Shown piece by piece: positions 24,001 to 30,440 of a stretch of 64,000 bases of DNA (the stretch's first letter is position 1; each line of letters opens with the position of its first letter). The notes beneath the pieces were generated by a model that ran no database searches, had not been told where the DNA came from, and saw nothing but the letters and a program-made list of their open reading frames with translations. Position numbers and translations under genes: made by a program. Location: positions 7,873,409 through 7,937,408 of the forward strand of contig NC_085138.1 in assembly GCF_035046485.1 (NCBI RefSeq), given 5' to 3'. This stretch comes from Aedes albopictus. Taxonomy: Eukaryota; Arthropoda; Insecta; Diptera; Culicidae.

Positions 24001-27000
24001 GTGTGCTAAGGACGATCTTCGGCGGTGTGCAGGAGAACGGTGTGTGGGGGAGAAGAATGAACCACGAGCTGGCAGCACTTTACGGCGAACCCAGCCAGCA
24101 TCCAGAAGGTGGCCAAAGCCGGAAGGATACGATGGGCAGGGCATGTTGCAAGAATGCCGAACAACAACCATGCAAAGCTGGTGTTTGCAAATGATCCGGT
24201 TGGCACAAGAAGGCGTGGAGCGCAGAGGATGGAGAGCGGCAGCCACAAACCGAGTATTGTGGCGTACTATTGTTGATTATGTCTTGTCTTAAATGTGATG
24301 TTGAACAAATAAATGTATGTATGTCTGTATGTGGAGATGGCCCGCTGTACGATTCTGGACGCGCAGTTACCAAACAAGTACTGGACCGAAACAGTGAATA
24401 CGGCCACATACGTTCAATACCGTTTGCCAACAAAGCCTATACCGTCAACCCCGTACGAGATGTGGACTGGAGAAAAGCCTGATATCAGCCACCTCAAGAT
24501 ATTTGGTTCGTGGATCTACGTATGAATTCCATCGGAGAAGCGTTCAAAGTTTCATGCGAAATCCAAGAAGATGTTGTTCGTGGGCTACTCTCTCCAACAT
24601 AAGGCCTACCGTCGTGCGGGGCTTCTTTTTACACTTTTTCATGGTTTTTCAACTTTATGACATTATAACTCCCAGAGTAGTGAATGAATTCCCAATATTT
24701 TTACACATAATAATCGTGAGTATGTATGTAGGATGTATGCAAAATTTGAACTAAATCCATCAATAAACAAAAAAGTTGTTCATACACCAATCGGACACAT
24801 GTCATACAGAACCGGATGGGGGCTACTTTGGACATTGTTATCTATAACAATACTGCATTTCAAATTCCAGTGTTATTTAGAAAACTACTTTGTACCAATA
24901 CTGTAGTATACTATATCGGACATGATTTCAATAAATATATGCGTTTTAAGATGGTTCCGTTCTACCTTTGGTATTATGTGCAGCGTGATATTGCTATATA
25001 GATAGCCTGTAAAGAGGAACCATTGATCCTTTATTTAGGTGAAACGGTCATTTATAATGTATAACGATACAAATATTCGATTGTATATGCTACGTTGATA
25101 CATTTTGAATGAATTGATCAACCCTTTGAAATTTATGAGCTTTAGAAACAATGCTTACAGACCAAATGTTCTGATACGTTATGTATATTTTATTGGTTTA
25201 TTCGATGTTTTTTCGCGTCTTGACAAGCAATAATCGTCTGTTTGAAAAATAATTTCAACCAAATGAAGCGAAAACTATTGCTTCATAATAGTCCCAAAGA
25301 CATCAAACAGATTTGAACAATATTTTGAACTCAAAAAATCCACATTCAAAAGTGTCCAAAATAGCCCCGCATTTCAAAAGTAGCCCCGCACGACGGTACC
25401 GTTTCATAGACCCTGAGACGCACAAGCTGTCCACGAGTAGAGATCGACGTTTTTTTTTTTGAAACATCGGGAGGTTCGGGAAACCGAACCTTCGCAGGCA
25501 AGTATCGTTTCATATCCATTTTCTGAAATTTCTCCGATGAACCCTGACAAAGTTCATGAGATTCTTACGCACGCGAACGAGCTGATGACGATTCCTCCAT
25601 TCCGGTAGATCCTACAATCGATGATAAGTAGGACGGCGATGATTGCAGTGAGGACGATTTCCACGGCTTCGAGGCAGCAGCCAATAAAGAAGACGACCAG
25701 GACGATACCATTAGGTCAGGTGATAGGGTCATCGAAAACAATCTGCCTCTGGTTATCGAAGGACAGGATGAGTTTAGTGGTACACCTGATGTTCGTAGAT
25801 CCAGCCGTGCGACCAAAGAGATCGCACCACAGAGGTTCATGACTACCCAGGAGTACTGCGAGCCCCGTTCGTTCGAAGAAGCTATGAAGTGCCCTGAGAG
25901 GGACTTCTGGAAGCGCACAATGGAGGAGATTCAGTCCTTGCACGAAAATGCGACTTTGGAAGCATTAAATAAGCAATACATGTTAAAAGTAGTTTGACTC
26001 TTGAAGAGATCGGTTTGTTTACTGCCCTCTAATAGGGATTGCTAAGAAATATCCTGAAAAAAAAAAATCAACGAGAAAACTCCTAGAGGCATCCCTGAAT
26101 TCTCCTGGGTAAATCTCTGAAAGAACTCTTTAAGAACTTCTGGAGAAATCCTTGTTTGGAATTTTGAAAGAATCTTTGAAGTAAATTTAAGAGCAATCCT
26201 AGAAGGAATCCTGTAGAAATCATAGAAGAAACTCTTGTAGGAATCCCCTGCAGGTTATTCTGGAGGGATCCGTGATGGATCTCCTGGAGGCATCACTGAG
26301 GATGATGTATTGAGCTAGATACTTGAATTAGCATTGTGATCATCCATCCGAAGGATGCATCATACATATACCAAATTTCGTCTTTGCTTAAGTCCTGTCA
26401 CGGTCGCCATGTAACGCATATATGTGGTATATGGGGGCAAGATGGGTCAAGGGGCAAGATGAGTCAGTGCCGTTTTCAAGCGTACAATGTATTTTTGGAA
26501 TCTTTCCATAATTTTCCCAGATCAACGACGTGGATCCGCAGAAAAGTTATATATTTATTTGAAAATTGCACTGGAAAAAATAAAATATTTTTCCGTTATA
26601 CTTCTTATGCCATGTAGTATTCCCTCTAGGCACGTCCGTAAGCGATGACAGCTCAGAATAGAATGCCCATTTCTTTACTGCGACTAGGCATGGCCTGCTG
26701 TAATACGTATATTAGCCTACTACATCTCTCCTCCTTTTTATTTGTTTTTTTTTTTTATTATTGCTCCTGCACTGATAACAGTAGGATCAAGGTAAAAATC
26801 TTTCATTTTCATCAAGCATCATAAACTCATACTTGTATCAATGTACCAATATACCTACCCACGTTTATATATTGTTTTTTAGGAAATTACAATATTCTTA
26901 AAGAAACTCGAAGTCCAACGTTATATTCGAATGTTTTGCCGTATTTTACCCATTGTTAGAAATTATAATAAATCTATTAAACTTCAATAAACATGTGTCA

Positions 27001-29775
27001 TAGTAAACCGACTTCAGAAAAGGTCACCATCTATATGGTTTCTAATGTGTCAAGCAAATATCTGACTTGCCAGGCTATACATTGTTTATGTACAATGGGA
27101 TCTTAACGAAACCCTCAAATCTATTTCATAAATTCAAGGCGACAGAGCCACTCAGGTTTCAGTGTTTTGCATCCAGAAAAGCATCGCTTTACCTCCGAAT
27201 TCTCCTTCCAGACCGGCGTGTCCACGTGAAGATTGAGCGAATGTATCCTCCGAACCGGTGTGTTTACACCCTGGAATATGCAAGCCGTCCTTGAACCGGT
27301 ACATTGTCCATGCGTACTCGTGTCCTAATCCGAAACCGATGAATCCATCTCCAAACCAATTAACCATCCTCTGGTTCGGCGCGTCCACATTTGGACTGAT
27401 CGCATCAGACCGATGGCCCAAGTACCACCTTCCTACTGGTCAATCATACGGCATTTCATCTTGCATTCCATTCACTGGCGTCGTGAATCTTCCGACAGCC
27501 ACAGACCTTAATATAAAATCTTCAATACTTATTAGGAAAACTATTATATAAGCAGGGTATATTTATATGCTTTCCAAAGCTCAGTTTATAGGTTTTCTTA
27601 CTTCCCGTAAACTTGCCGTTTTGAGTACATATGTTTGGAGTAGTGAAAATGATTACAACACAAACGTTTACTTTTGTTAATAACACATAATTTCCATTTT
27701 TTTTAAAGCAAACTCATTTTTTTAACAATCAAGCTGTTACTAGATTCCCAATTCGACTGATTTATCTTTTACTATCATATTTCAACACATTCTGCGGACT
27801 GGAACCCTAAGTTCCCTTCGCTTTACTTTGTCCATTACTGGACCAGTCAAATGGTCTGGAATCATAGTTCCCTTCACTTGACTCTCTAAGTGGCCTAGAA
27901 CTTAGGTTCCCTTCACTTGGAGTCTCTATAAGCTGCCTCATCGATGTGGGCATTCAGATAAATGGCCTGGAATCATCGTTCCCTACATTTATCTACCTAA
28001 ATGGCCTGGATCCTAAAATCCCTTCATTTAGGTTCTCTTTATGACCTGGTAAATACAACTCCTTGAATTCTGGGAATTCACAGGAAATATAAAACATGTT
28101 CAATGTTCATGCTTCAAAGATGATGTTCATTCTTTACGAAATTCTTGGAAATTTTACACAATTCAATGTGTGAAAACATTTTTTCCAAGCATCAAAGAAT
28201 ACCACAACCCAAAGACAACCCTAGTTACCGTAGTCGTATTTGCTTCAGTATGCCCTCAGCTCAGATTCTTTCATTTCTTCATTTAAATTCTCCAACACAT
28301 TATTTTTCTTGTGCTTTCTTCACTGATTTTTCTTCGAGTCTTCAAGCAAACGTAACTGGCTTCTGATAAATCTTGCAAGCTCGATCCCGTTCTCGTCAGC
28401 CATTGTAGTATTCCCTCTAGGCACGTCCGTAAGCGATGACAGCTCAGAATAGAATGTCCATTTCTTTACTGCGACTTGGCATGGCCTGCTGTAATACGTA
28501 TATTAGCCTACTACAATGCCATACGTCCTATATAACTACGTGTAATGTGTAGGCGGCATGGTAGGCAGGGCAAGATGAGTCACCCCAGTTTTCAGTATGT
28601 TTGCATAGTTTTTGAAAATGTTTGATGTGTATCCGTAGGTCGTGGTAGAAAACAGAGCAATGCGATTTATATTTAGAAAGTTCAAGGGCCATTTTTAAAT
28701 GACTATACTTTTCTTCACACTCATTGCGAGCATATTCCAAATATGTATTCAGCTTGGTGGTTGATATTTATCACTTTGAAATTCCGAATGACATATTCAT
28801 GATGGCTGCTAATGCTTGAAGACATTTTCAGCACTGATTATGGCATCCTGGGGTAATCAACCCATATAATAAAAGTTTGGAAGAAATGAAACGCCCTAAT
28901 GAAAATGAAACCCCATATTTCCCCATTTTCCACTTATGTAAAAATAGTTTTCATAAAACCTTTAGAAAAAAAATGAACTTGTGACCGTGGAAATTGGGAA
29001 ACACTGGGATATAGTGAGCCATCAAACACGGTAAAGCCGGTACATGTAAATATGTTATATGTTATAGCTATGGCGTGATACGCTAGATTATACCTGCCAG
29101 TCACTGTGTTTGATTTCTCTGAAGGATTTGTAGTCCTTGCTATGGACTCTGGCTACTGGGTGTCCCATATCCGAAAATGACGCTCACATAACCTTCATCA
29201 TTTTCTATTGAATATTGGTAGACTGAATGACACGATATTTAAGGGAAATCTTCAAATATTTCAAATTATTTACCAACCACCTTTAACTTTTTCTTCTGAG
29301 GAGACCCATTCCGGTGGTCAGCTAGAAGACGGTCGTCGTTGTTATCCTTATCGATATCACACATTTCACACCACCTTCATTACAGCAGACGTGGAAGGAC
29401 ACTGAAGAATGATTGCACATCACATAGCAAAAGGGATCATGGCATGAGGACTGATGGGTGTTGATAAGGATGAAATGAAACCAATCAAAATAAGATTTGG
29501 AAGGGGGAAATACTATTATGGAAGTACTAACAACAGTCGTTACCCTGGTCGACCCGGTTCATACATATCCTTCTACCTATGGTCCAACAAAGTCTCAGTC
29601 TCAGATTATGTAATTTTTCGAAAGTTTTATCCATGCGCTGGGAAAAGCTGCAAAAGCCGAGCACACCTACCTGGACAGAGGTGGACAAGGCTCGCGACTC
29701 GAGCCGAGAGATCAGTTTCAGCTGTTGCTGTCCTCGTAGAACCACCCGCGAGAGTTGGCAAATTCGGCTGGCCAT
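1..29775 (-). CDS. Fum1: Fumarate hydratase, class II, mitochondrial (4 exons; C-terminus beyond the window)
   Basis: Reversible hydration of fumarate to L-malate in the TCA cycle (matrix), with a cytosolic pool in most eukaryotes. Coding exons join in frame in the order 29671-29775, 19012-19149, 203-1208, 1-97, each with GT donors and AG acceptors. Exon 3 carries the substrate-site segments [13 protein letters not shown] and [17 protein letters not shown] and the fumarase/aspartase signature [11 protein letters not shown]. Exon 1 begins [17 protein letters not shown], Arg/Ser-rich without acids, as expected of a matrix presequence. About 416 residues are visible; the final C-terminal helices lie left of position 1. 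Introns of 17.8 and 10.5 kb are filled with repeats. No frameshift or internal stop appears in the exons. Identification is by recognised family motifs. Confidence 0.95.
203..1208 (-). CDS. Fum1: Fumarase exon 3: main catalytic exon
   Basis: Runs from acceptor CAG at 1209-1211 ([14 protein letters not shown]...) to donor GTAAGT at 197-202 after ...NVLRSIRLL, ending in phase 1. It holds most of the central helical bundle and all three fumarase signature regions. Reading past the donor gives only intronic sequence and a stop at 159-161, so the apparent continuous frame to 159 overstates the exon. GC content is clearly higher than in the flanking introns. Confidence 0.95.
1209..1560. other. Start of fumarase intron 2, unassigned
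   Basis: AT-rich intronic sequence with no coding potential and no repeat that I recognise, apart from a short stretch near 1528-1600 that resembles part of the dispersed repeat at 33590-33660 (shared run GGACGTGGCC). Confidence 0.5.
1565..4030. repeat. Degenerate 24-bp satellite, block 1
   Basis: Continuous diverged tandem repeat built on GGAATCCCCGAAGGAATTCC plus four more bases. Where well preserved, successive GGAATCC motifs are 24 bases apart. Because 24 is divisible by three, stop-free frames on either strand give 8-residue repeats of the IPPGIPSG type; these are by-products, not genes. Related blocks lie at 10655-12820, 15455-16310, 26055-26290, 44265-45810, 48030-48350, 58685-58795 and 60230-61830. 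Confidence 0.9.
4278..4607 (+). repeat. 150-bp array, outer left part
   Basis: Two units of the same 150-bp repeat and the same orientation as 8504-10612 (TTATCTCATG at 4431 and 4581). The array is interrupted by the hAT-type insertion starting at 4608; removing that element would bring the two array parts together through the duplicated ATCTAGAA. Confidence 0.9.
4981..6430. mobile_element. TA-flanked MITE, itself carrying a nested MITE
   Basis: Ends CCGTAATATGGGG (4981) and the inverted CCCAGATTACGG (to 6430), each bordered by TA. Just inside both ends are copies of a (a/c)aagttgatcac-type motif. Split near the left end by the insertion 4998-5658. Non-coding; the short open frames inside match nothing I know. 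Confidence 0.65.
4998..5658. mobile_element. Nested TA-flanked MITE
   Basis: Ends GGGTAACGGTTGAATTTTGG at the left and ...ccaaattatattGGTTACCC at the right, each flanked by TA (4996-4997, 5659-5660). The subterminal phrase tttggacccc recurs on both sides. A 68-residue frame at 5390-5596 ([20 protein letters not shown]...) is not recognised and may be chance. Confidence 0.65.
7249..7391 (+). mobile_element. SINE 3' fragment (Feilai-like)
   Basis: Contains ggtcattggcaaaggaag, ctcagttaat and gtggaagtgctcatagaaca, the body shared with the full SINE at 20924-21202. It lacks the tRNA-like head. Confidence 0.7.
7571..7872 (+). mobile_element. Small non-autonomous Helitron
   Basis: Starts TCTATATATATAAAAATG directly after an A and ends CTAG directly before a T, the Helitron A^T insertion rule. 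A short hairpin, GGCAA (7844-7848) pairing with TTGCC (7857-7861), lies 7 bases before the terminal CTAG. No target duplication and no inverted repeats, as expected. 302 bp, too short to code Rep/helicase. Confidence 0.75.
7885..8139 (+). mobile_element. MITE of the CAGGCCAAACA family, copy 1
   Basis: Inverted ends of about 50 bases: CAGGCCAAACA...gagaggctctctttg and its complement ...tgtttggcctg. A second copy lies in opposite orientation at 30037-30295 with the same interior (caaaagacgattgttttgac). Non-coding, 255 bp. Confidence 0.85.
8504..10612 (+). repeat. 150-bp tandem array, main block (~14 units)
   Basis: The motif CATGATTCTGACCACCTAGA recurs at 8641, 8791, 8941 and every 150 bases to 10591 without a single register slip. 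Units differ by point changes such as GGCACC/GGCGCT and tttaca/tataaa. Some variant pairs recur non-adjacently (for example units near 9181 and 9781), suggesting amplification in blocks larger than one unit. No open frame is conserved across units. Confidence 0.95.
10655..12820. repeat. Degenerate 24-bp satellite, block 2
   Basis: Same 24-bp family as block 1, forming most of the loop of the foldback-like element. The stretch 11580-11680 shows clean 24-base spacing of ggaatcc. Minus-strand frames near 11221-11664 read as [12 protein letters not shown] octapeptides; I treat them as non-genic. Confidence 0.9.
12893..13500 (-). repeat. 150-bp array, inverted right arm (4 units)
   Basis: Reverse-complement copies of the 150-bp unit: cagaatcatg-type motifs at 12901, 13051, 13201 and 13351, exactly 150 apart. 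The array joins a unique terminal segment (13500-13631) that is the inverted copy of 4167-4290. Confidence 0.93.
13632..14948. repeat. Intronic tract with diverged internal repeats
   Basis: AT-rich with no coding signal. The phrase gatattccagatcaaccaaa...ttggagttcag near 13999 recurs in diverged form near 14302, about 305 bases on, and ctcaagaacagtttggatg occurs near 14654 and 14812. It looks like an old, eroded tandem or an ancient element; family unknown. Confidence 0.5.
14949..15272. mobile_element. Palindromic MITE
   Basis: Long inverted repeat: gtttgagataagaggtaaaagtactgaaaataata-type sequence at about 15010-15055 and its complement at about 15190-15232, with outer ends CCGAGCAgAG / CTTTGCTCGG. 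About 60 bases per arm; non-coding. Confidence 0.75.
15455..16310. repeat. Degenerate 24-bp satellite, block 3
   Basis: More diverged members of the 24-bp family (cctggaggaa, gaaggaacttctg, ggaatccctgaa). Around 16050-16200 the pattern is interrupted by about 150 unrelated bases. Confidence 0.75.
16320..17639. mobile_element. 1.3-kb TA-flanked element with tRNA-like core, copy 1
   Basis: Ends CCCAACTAACATTT (16320) and AAATGTTAGTTGGG (to 17639) are perfect inverted repeats flanked by TA on both sides. A second, closely similar copy is at 48423-51136, there interrupted by another element. The interior has diverged internal duplications (agcttctagctg, gtgtggttgcgccaacag versus gtgttggtaaaccaacag) and a tRNA-like segment at 16694-16765. 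No transposase frame. Tc1/mariner-type mobilisation is inferred from the TA duplication. Confidence 0.8.
16694..16765 (-). other. tRNA-like sequence inside the TA-flanked element
   Basis: On the minus strand the segment reads ggcagcgaggacatcatcgg ... gggagttcgattccaacta. GGGAGTTCGATTCC is a good pol III B box / T-loop, but the acceptor stem does not pair cleanly and no convincing anticodon arm is visible. The same segment occurs in the second copy (about 50213-50283). Probably a tRNA-derived module or pseudogene rather than a functional tRNA. Confidence 0.55.
17741..18745. mobile_element. Palindromic MITE split by an insertion
   Basis: The left arm (ctatctcggcagagcttcta...attttgggcgc) and right arm (inverted gctacttgggcagtagct...ttttgggcatac) are diverged inverted copies. 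A partial copy lies at 40324-40450 (gctacttgggcggtggcttc). The middle is occupied by the element at 17834-18649. Confidence 0.65.
17834..18649. mobile_element. AT-rich DNA element with 3-bp GTA duplication, nested
   Basis: Ends TACCCGGGTAGA (17834) and the inverted TCTACCCAGGTA (to 18649), with GTA on each side (17831-17833, 18650-18652). The interior is dominated by variants of aataacaaaatttgttatt-type sequence. Non-coding, 816 bp. Confidence 0.65.
18767..18962. mobile_element. Foldback MITE (tttgttctcttc family), copy 1
   Basis: TA-flanked; both arms contain tttgttctcttcntcatga and gttgaactcaaa/ggaagagaacaaacc in inverted order, so almost the whole element is a hairpin. Relatives: 22102-22286 and a partial copy at 30600-30730. 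Confidence 0.7.
19012..19149 (-). CDS. Fum1: Fumarase exon 2
   Basis: Exactly 46 codons ([18 protein letters not shown] to [10 protein letters not shown]), bounded by a polypyrimidine-AG acceptor next to 19149 and donor GTAAGT at 19007-19012 minus side. It contains the family-typical start of the catalytic domain ([18 protein letters not shown]). Phase 0 on both sides. The next exon continues [12 protein letters not shown]. Confidence 0.93.
19358..19366 (-). CDS. Fum1: Possible alternative first coding exon of fumarase (cytosolic isoform)
   Basis: On the minus strand ATG GAC ACG at 19366-19358 is followed at once by a GTAATT donor and is in phase 0 with exon 2 (19149), which would give a protein starting MDTLSKDVGF and lacking the presequence. 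The upstream 19370-19700 is less repetitive and more GC-rich than the surrounding intron, as a promoter/5'UTR might be. Cytosolic fumarases commonly start just before this point. An upstream ATG exists in the presumed leader. Inference only. Confidence 0.35.
19367..20910. other. Fumarase intron 1, largely unassigned
   Basis: Contains the GC-richer tract 19470-19700 discussed as a possible internal promoter; the remainder (19700-20910) is AT-rich with no clear gene or complete element. A frame on the plus strand at 19601 (MVQCSAPC...) ends quickly and is not supported. Confidence 0.45.
20924..21202 (+). mobile_element. Full-length tRNA-headed SINE with 13-bp target duplication (Feilai-like)
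   Basis: Flanked by perfect GATAGTAAAATAA repeats (20911-20923, 21203-21215). The head (20924-21009) is tRNA-like: A-box region tatagccgaggcggtaaacg and B box GGGTTCGATTCCC, with an extra-arm-like hairpin cagcatgaccatgctg suggesting a Leu/Ser-type class II tRNA ancestor. The body contains gtggaagtgctcatagaaca. The tail is a short agaagaggagag. Resembles Feilai, described from Aedes aegypti; the name is from memory. Confidence 0.85.
21404..21481. mobile_element. Mini-hairpin MITE (~78 nt), copy 1
   Basis: Stem CTACCGTGAATCG / CGATTCACGGCAG around the loop atctttgctggatgtcttat. The loop is shared with hairpins at 56789-56874 and 57939-58014. Arms: ATATCAGTCCCAT and ATGGGACAGATAT pair further in. 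Confidence 0.7.
21482..22101. other. Intronic, nothing recognised
   Basis: AT-rich; contains frames up to 83 codons with no recognisable similarity. No complete element ends seen. Confidence 0.4.
22102..22286. mobile_element. Foldback MITE (tttgttctcttc family), copy 2
   Basis: Flanked by TA (22100-22101, 22287-22288). Contains ggtttgttctcttcatcatg and caaatttcctgaaacttgg like copy 1; opposite arm aaaacccccaagacaaagag. Confidence 0.65.
23314..23370 (+). mobile_element. 57-bp 5'-truncated retroposed tail
   Basis: A 57-base insert ending in an A-rich tail (aaaaacaaaaaaaaaaca), flanked by perfect 10-bp repeats GTCGTGTATT (23304-23313, 23371-23380). This is the signature of a severely 5'-truncated non-LTR insertion. 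The parent family is unknown. Confidence 0.75.
23623..24330 (+). pseudogene. 5'-truncated non-LTR retrotransposon with RT fragment
   Basis: Inserted in copia with perfect 13-bp duplication GTGGAGATGGCCC (23610-23622, 24331-24343). Encodes the C-terminal half of a reverse transcriptase: catalytic FADDMDII at 23747-23770, then [11 protein letters not shown] and GEFVYLGS, followed by degenerate sequence ending [14 protein letters not shown]. The 3' end is a tetranucleotide-like tail (aaatgtatgtatgtctgtat). The FADD and YLGS motifs are typical of insect non-LTR elements; the clade is not assigned. Confidence 0.85.
24610..25396. mobile_element. TA-flanked DNA element, 787 bp, nested in copia
   Basis: Perfect inverted ends CCGTCGTGCGGGGCT and AGCCCCGCACGACGG, each flanked by TA (24608-24609, 25397-25398). 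The copia coding frame resumes directly after the duplication, which confirms the insertion boundaries. The interior is AT-rich and non-coding; a second gggGCTattttgg-type motif lies just inside the right end. Confidence 0.88.
26055..26290. repeat. Degenerate 24-bp satellite, block 4
   Basis: Short block of the 24-bp family (aactcctagaggcatccctgaa, ggaatcctgtagaaatcat). Confidence 0.7.
26430..26606. repeat. gggcaagatgggtca-type element fragment
   Basis: Two adjacent copies of ggggcaagatg(g/a)gtca at 26434-26475, matching the ends of the element at 54141-55167; a third occurrence is at 28567-28585. Likely a truncated relative into which the LTR element was inserted. Confidence 0.5.
26613..26724 (-). 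repeat. LTR (3' LTR in element orientation)
   Basis: Plus-strand ends TGTAGTATTCCCTC and TTAGCCTACTACA; direct copy of 28404-28515. Confidence 0.88.
27152..27421 (-). CDS. Unrecognised 89-codon frame inside the LTR element
   Basis: [19 protein letters not shown]... to ...FWMQNTET then stop. The tract has higher GC than the rest of the element. I do not recognise the protein; overlapping frames on the plus strand (27067-27294, 27258-27551) are equally open, so coding is uncertain. Confidence 0.25.
   Translation of the reverse strand: MGHRSDAISPNVDAPNQRMVNWFGDGFIGFGLGHEYAWTMYRFKDGLHIPGCKHTGSEDTFAQSSRGHAGLEGEFGGKAMLFWMQNTET
27792..28033. repeat. Tandem array of covarying stem-loops
   Basis: At least four, probably five, consecutive hairpins. 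Units at 27845-27883, 27956-27994 and 27995-28033 are each 39 nt: 9-bp outer stem, 21-nt interior. Outer stems differ (AGTCAAATG, AGATAAATG, ACCTAAATG) but each pairs with its own downstream partner (CACTTGACT, CATTTATCT, CATTTAGGT). A short inner stem also varies with pairing kept: GGAA/TTCC, GGAT/ATCC, GAAC/GTTC (unit 27880-27924), GGAAC/GTTCC (unit about 27792-27827). The loop core gcctggaatcat.gttccct is shared. Confidence 0.8.
28320..28403 (-). CDS. Short open frame abutting the 5' LTR (possible gag remnant)
   Basis: ATG at 28403 is immediately inside the LTR; 27 codons ([20 protein letters not shown] and on) to a TGA, after which the frame continues another 25 codons without a stop. It resembles the start of a retroelement gag in composition only. 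Could be chance. Confidence 0.3.
   Translation of the reverse strand: MADENGIELARFIRSQLRLLEDSKKNQ
28404..28515 (-). repeat. LTR (5' LTR in element orientation)
   Basis: Direct copy of 26613-26724 with about two substitutions. Followed on the minus strand by a possible leader and short open frame. Confidence 0.88.
28522..29670. other. Left part of fumarase intron 1, unassigned
   Basis: AT-rich intron. A ggcagggcaagatgagtcacc motif at 28560-28582 marks a fragment of the gggcaagatgggtca family. Nothing else recognised. Confidence 0.45.
29671..29775 (-). CDS. Fum1: Fumarase exon 1: start codon and mitochondrial presequence
   Basis: Thirty-five codons from ATG at 29775 (context gcgaaaaATGG) ending ...SRALSTSVQ, then donor GTAGGT at 29665-29670. 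The exon ends at phase 0, matching the phase-0 start of the exon at 19149. The peptide is rich in Arg, Ser, Leu and Gln and nearly lacks acidic residues, typical of a cleavable matrix-targeting signal. Assignment to fumarase rests on strand, order, phase and composition; a spliced transcript would confirm it. Confidence 0.8.
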
Positions 29776-29905
29776 TTTTCGCTATATGCTTTCGGCACCA
29801 CTCAGAAGATTATCACAGCGCTTCACACCGGGGTTTATTTTTGCTTTCCGTCGCGAACAGCGGAACCAACAACAACACACTCTCGTCGCGCACTCGGAGG
29901 TGAGA
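29776..29905 (-). promoter_or_regulatory. Fumarase 5' leader and proximal promoter (approximate)
   Basis: Non-repetitive, relatively GC-rich sequence directly upstream of the fumarase ATG, with no TATA box in the expected place. The transcription start is probably within this interval. A 40-bp motif shared with the WRAP53 upstream region begins at 29911. Confidence 0.4.
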
Positions 29906-29910
29906 AACAA

Positions 29911-29950
29911 CTCACGCCAGAGTGATGCAAGTGAGAAAAATTTGACGTTT
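29911..29950. promoter_or_regulatory. 40-bp motif shared by the two divergent genes, copy 1
   Basis: Ungapped match (34 of 40 positions) to 31136-31175, including ATGCAAGTGAG and TTGACGTTT. Function unknown; may be regulatory or a short repeat. Confidence 0.45.
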
Positions 29951-30036
29951 CGTTGTGCTTAGGGATGCCAGACATAAAAAAGAAGCTTTCACTTTTGAAG
30001 GTAACTTTTTTGAAAACTGTTTTTTTGGCAACAAGA

Positions 30037-30295
30037 CAGGCCAAACATGTCTAAAAGTCCTATCTGCAGAAAAGAGGCTCTCTTTGGTTTTTCTCTCTTT
30101 CGTTAATATCTCAGCTGTTTCTTTGTATTACATATGATTGTCTCCTTGCATTGAACGATGGTCAAAACAATCGTCTTTTGATTTCTACTGCAAAAATAGT
30201 TTAAAAGTGTACCATTACATTTCAATAATTCAAAGAGAAAGTGAACAAAGAGAGCCTCTCAAATGCAGATAGGACCTATTGAAATGTTTGGCCTG
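30037..30295 (-). mobile_element. MITE of the CAGGCCAAACA family, copy 2
   Basis: CAGGCCAAACATGTC at the left and ...gaaatgtttggcctg at the right; opposite orientation to 7885-8139. AGA lies on both sides (30034-30036, 30296-30298), a possible 3-bp duplication. Confidence 0.85.
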
Positions 30296-30309
30296 AGACT
30301 GTAATAGTC

Positions 30310-30425
30310 CATTTTACGAGCCGATTTTATGAATGAATTTTGACAGGAGGTAGCGTCCAATAACCCGTGAAAACCAATATCATCATCAACATTGTTGTCA
30401 CTTCGTAAAATGGCTCATAGTGGTT
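30310..30425. mobile_element. Small inverted-repeat element
   Basis: CCATTTTACGAGCC near the left and the inverted cttcgtaaaatggctca near the right; non-coding. Confidence 0.45.
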
Positions 30426-30440
30426 TCTGCTTTTAGTATA

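Larger units (their letters stand above)
22530..25965 (+). pseudogene. Ty1/copia retrotransposon pol remnant with three nested insertions
   Basis: Pieces in order: a gag-end-like tract (22530-22680); aspartic protease around 22706-22750 with the DSGAT motif; pre-integrase and CX2C zinc region (22880-23160, [31 protein letters not shown]); integrase core (23190-23620, DVIHTDV, then NGVSERKN at 23578-23600); integrase C-terminal part (24331-24609 and 25397-25440); and the start of reverse transcriptase (25780-25965, [15 protein letters not shown]). Stops and frameshifts occur throughout, and LTRs are not visible. It is cut by insertions at 23314-23370, 23623-24330 and 24610-25396, each with its own target duplication. 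Non-functional. Confidence 0.88.
26613..28515 (-). mobile_element. Miniature LTR-flanked retroelement (TRIM/LARD-like), ~1.9 kb
   Basis: Two direct 112-bp terminal repeats (26613-26724, 28404-28515), TG...CA ended, differ at only about 2 positions and are flanked by a perfect 6-bp duplication ATGCCA (26607-26612, 28516-28521). Read on the minus strand, a purine tract (aaaaaggaggagaga) directly precedes the downstream LTR, as a polypurine tract should, so the element is minus-oriented. No pol gene is present. An ATG lies immediately inside the 5' LTR, and an unusual stem-loop array lies 370-620 bases downstream of it. Near-identical LTRs imply a recent insertion, presumably mobilised in trans. 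Confidence 0.85.

Noticed and set aside
24313..24525. Independent gene starting [17 protein letters not shown]
   Set aside because: The first residues are the tail of the non-LTR element; the rest is copia integrase resuming after the 13-bp duplication.
29454..29962. Plus-strand frames of 127-149 codons near 29.5-30.0 kb
   Set aside because: They overlap the fumarase first exon and leader in antisense; the minus-strand frame has start context, presequence composition and a phase-matched donor.
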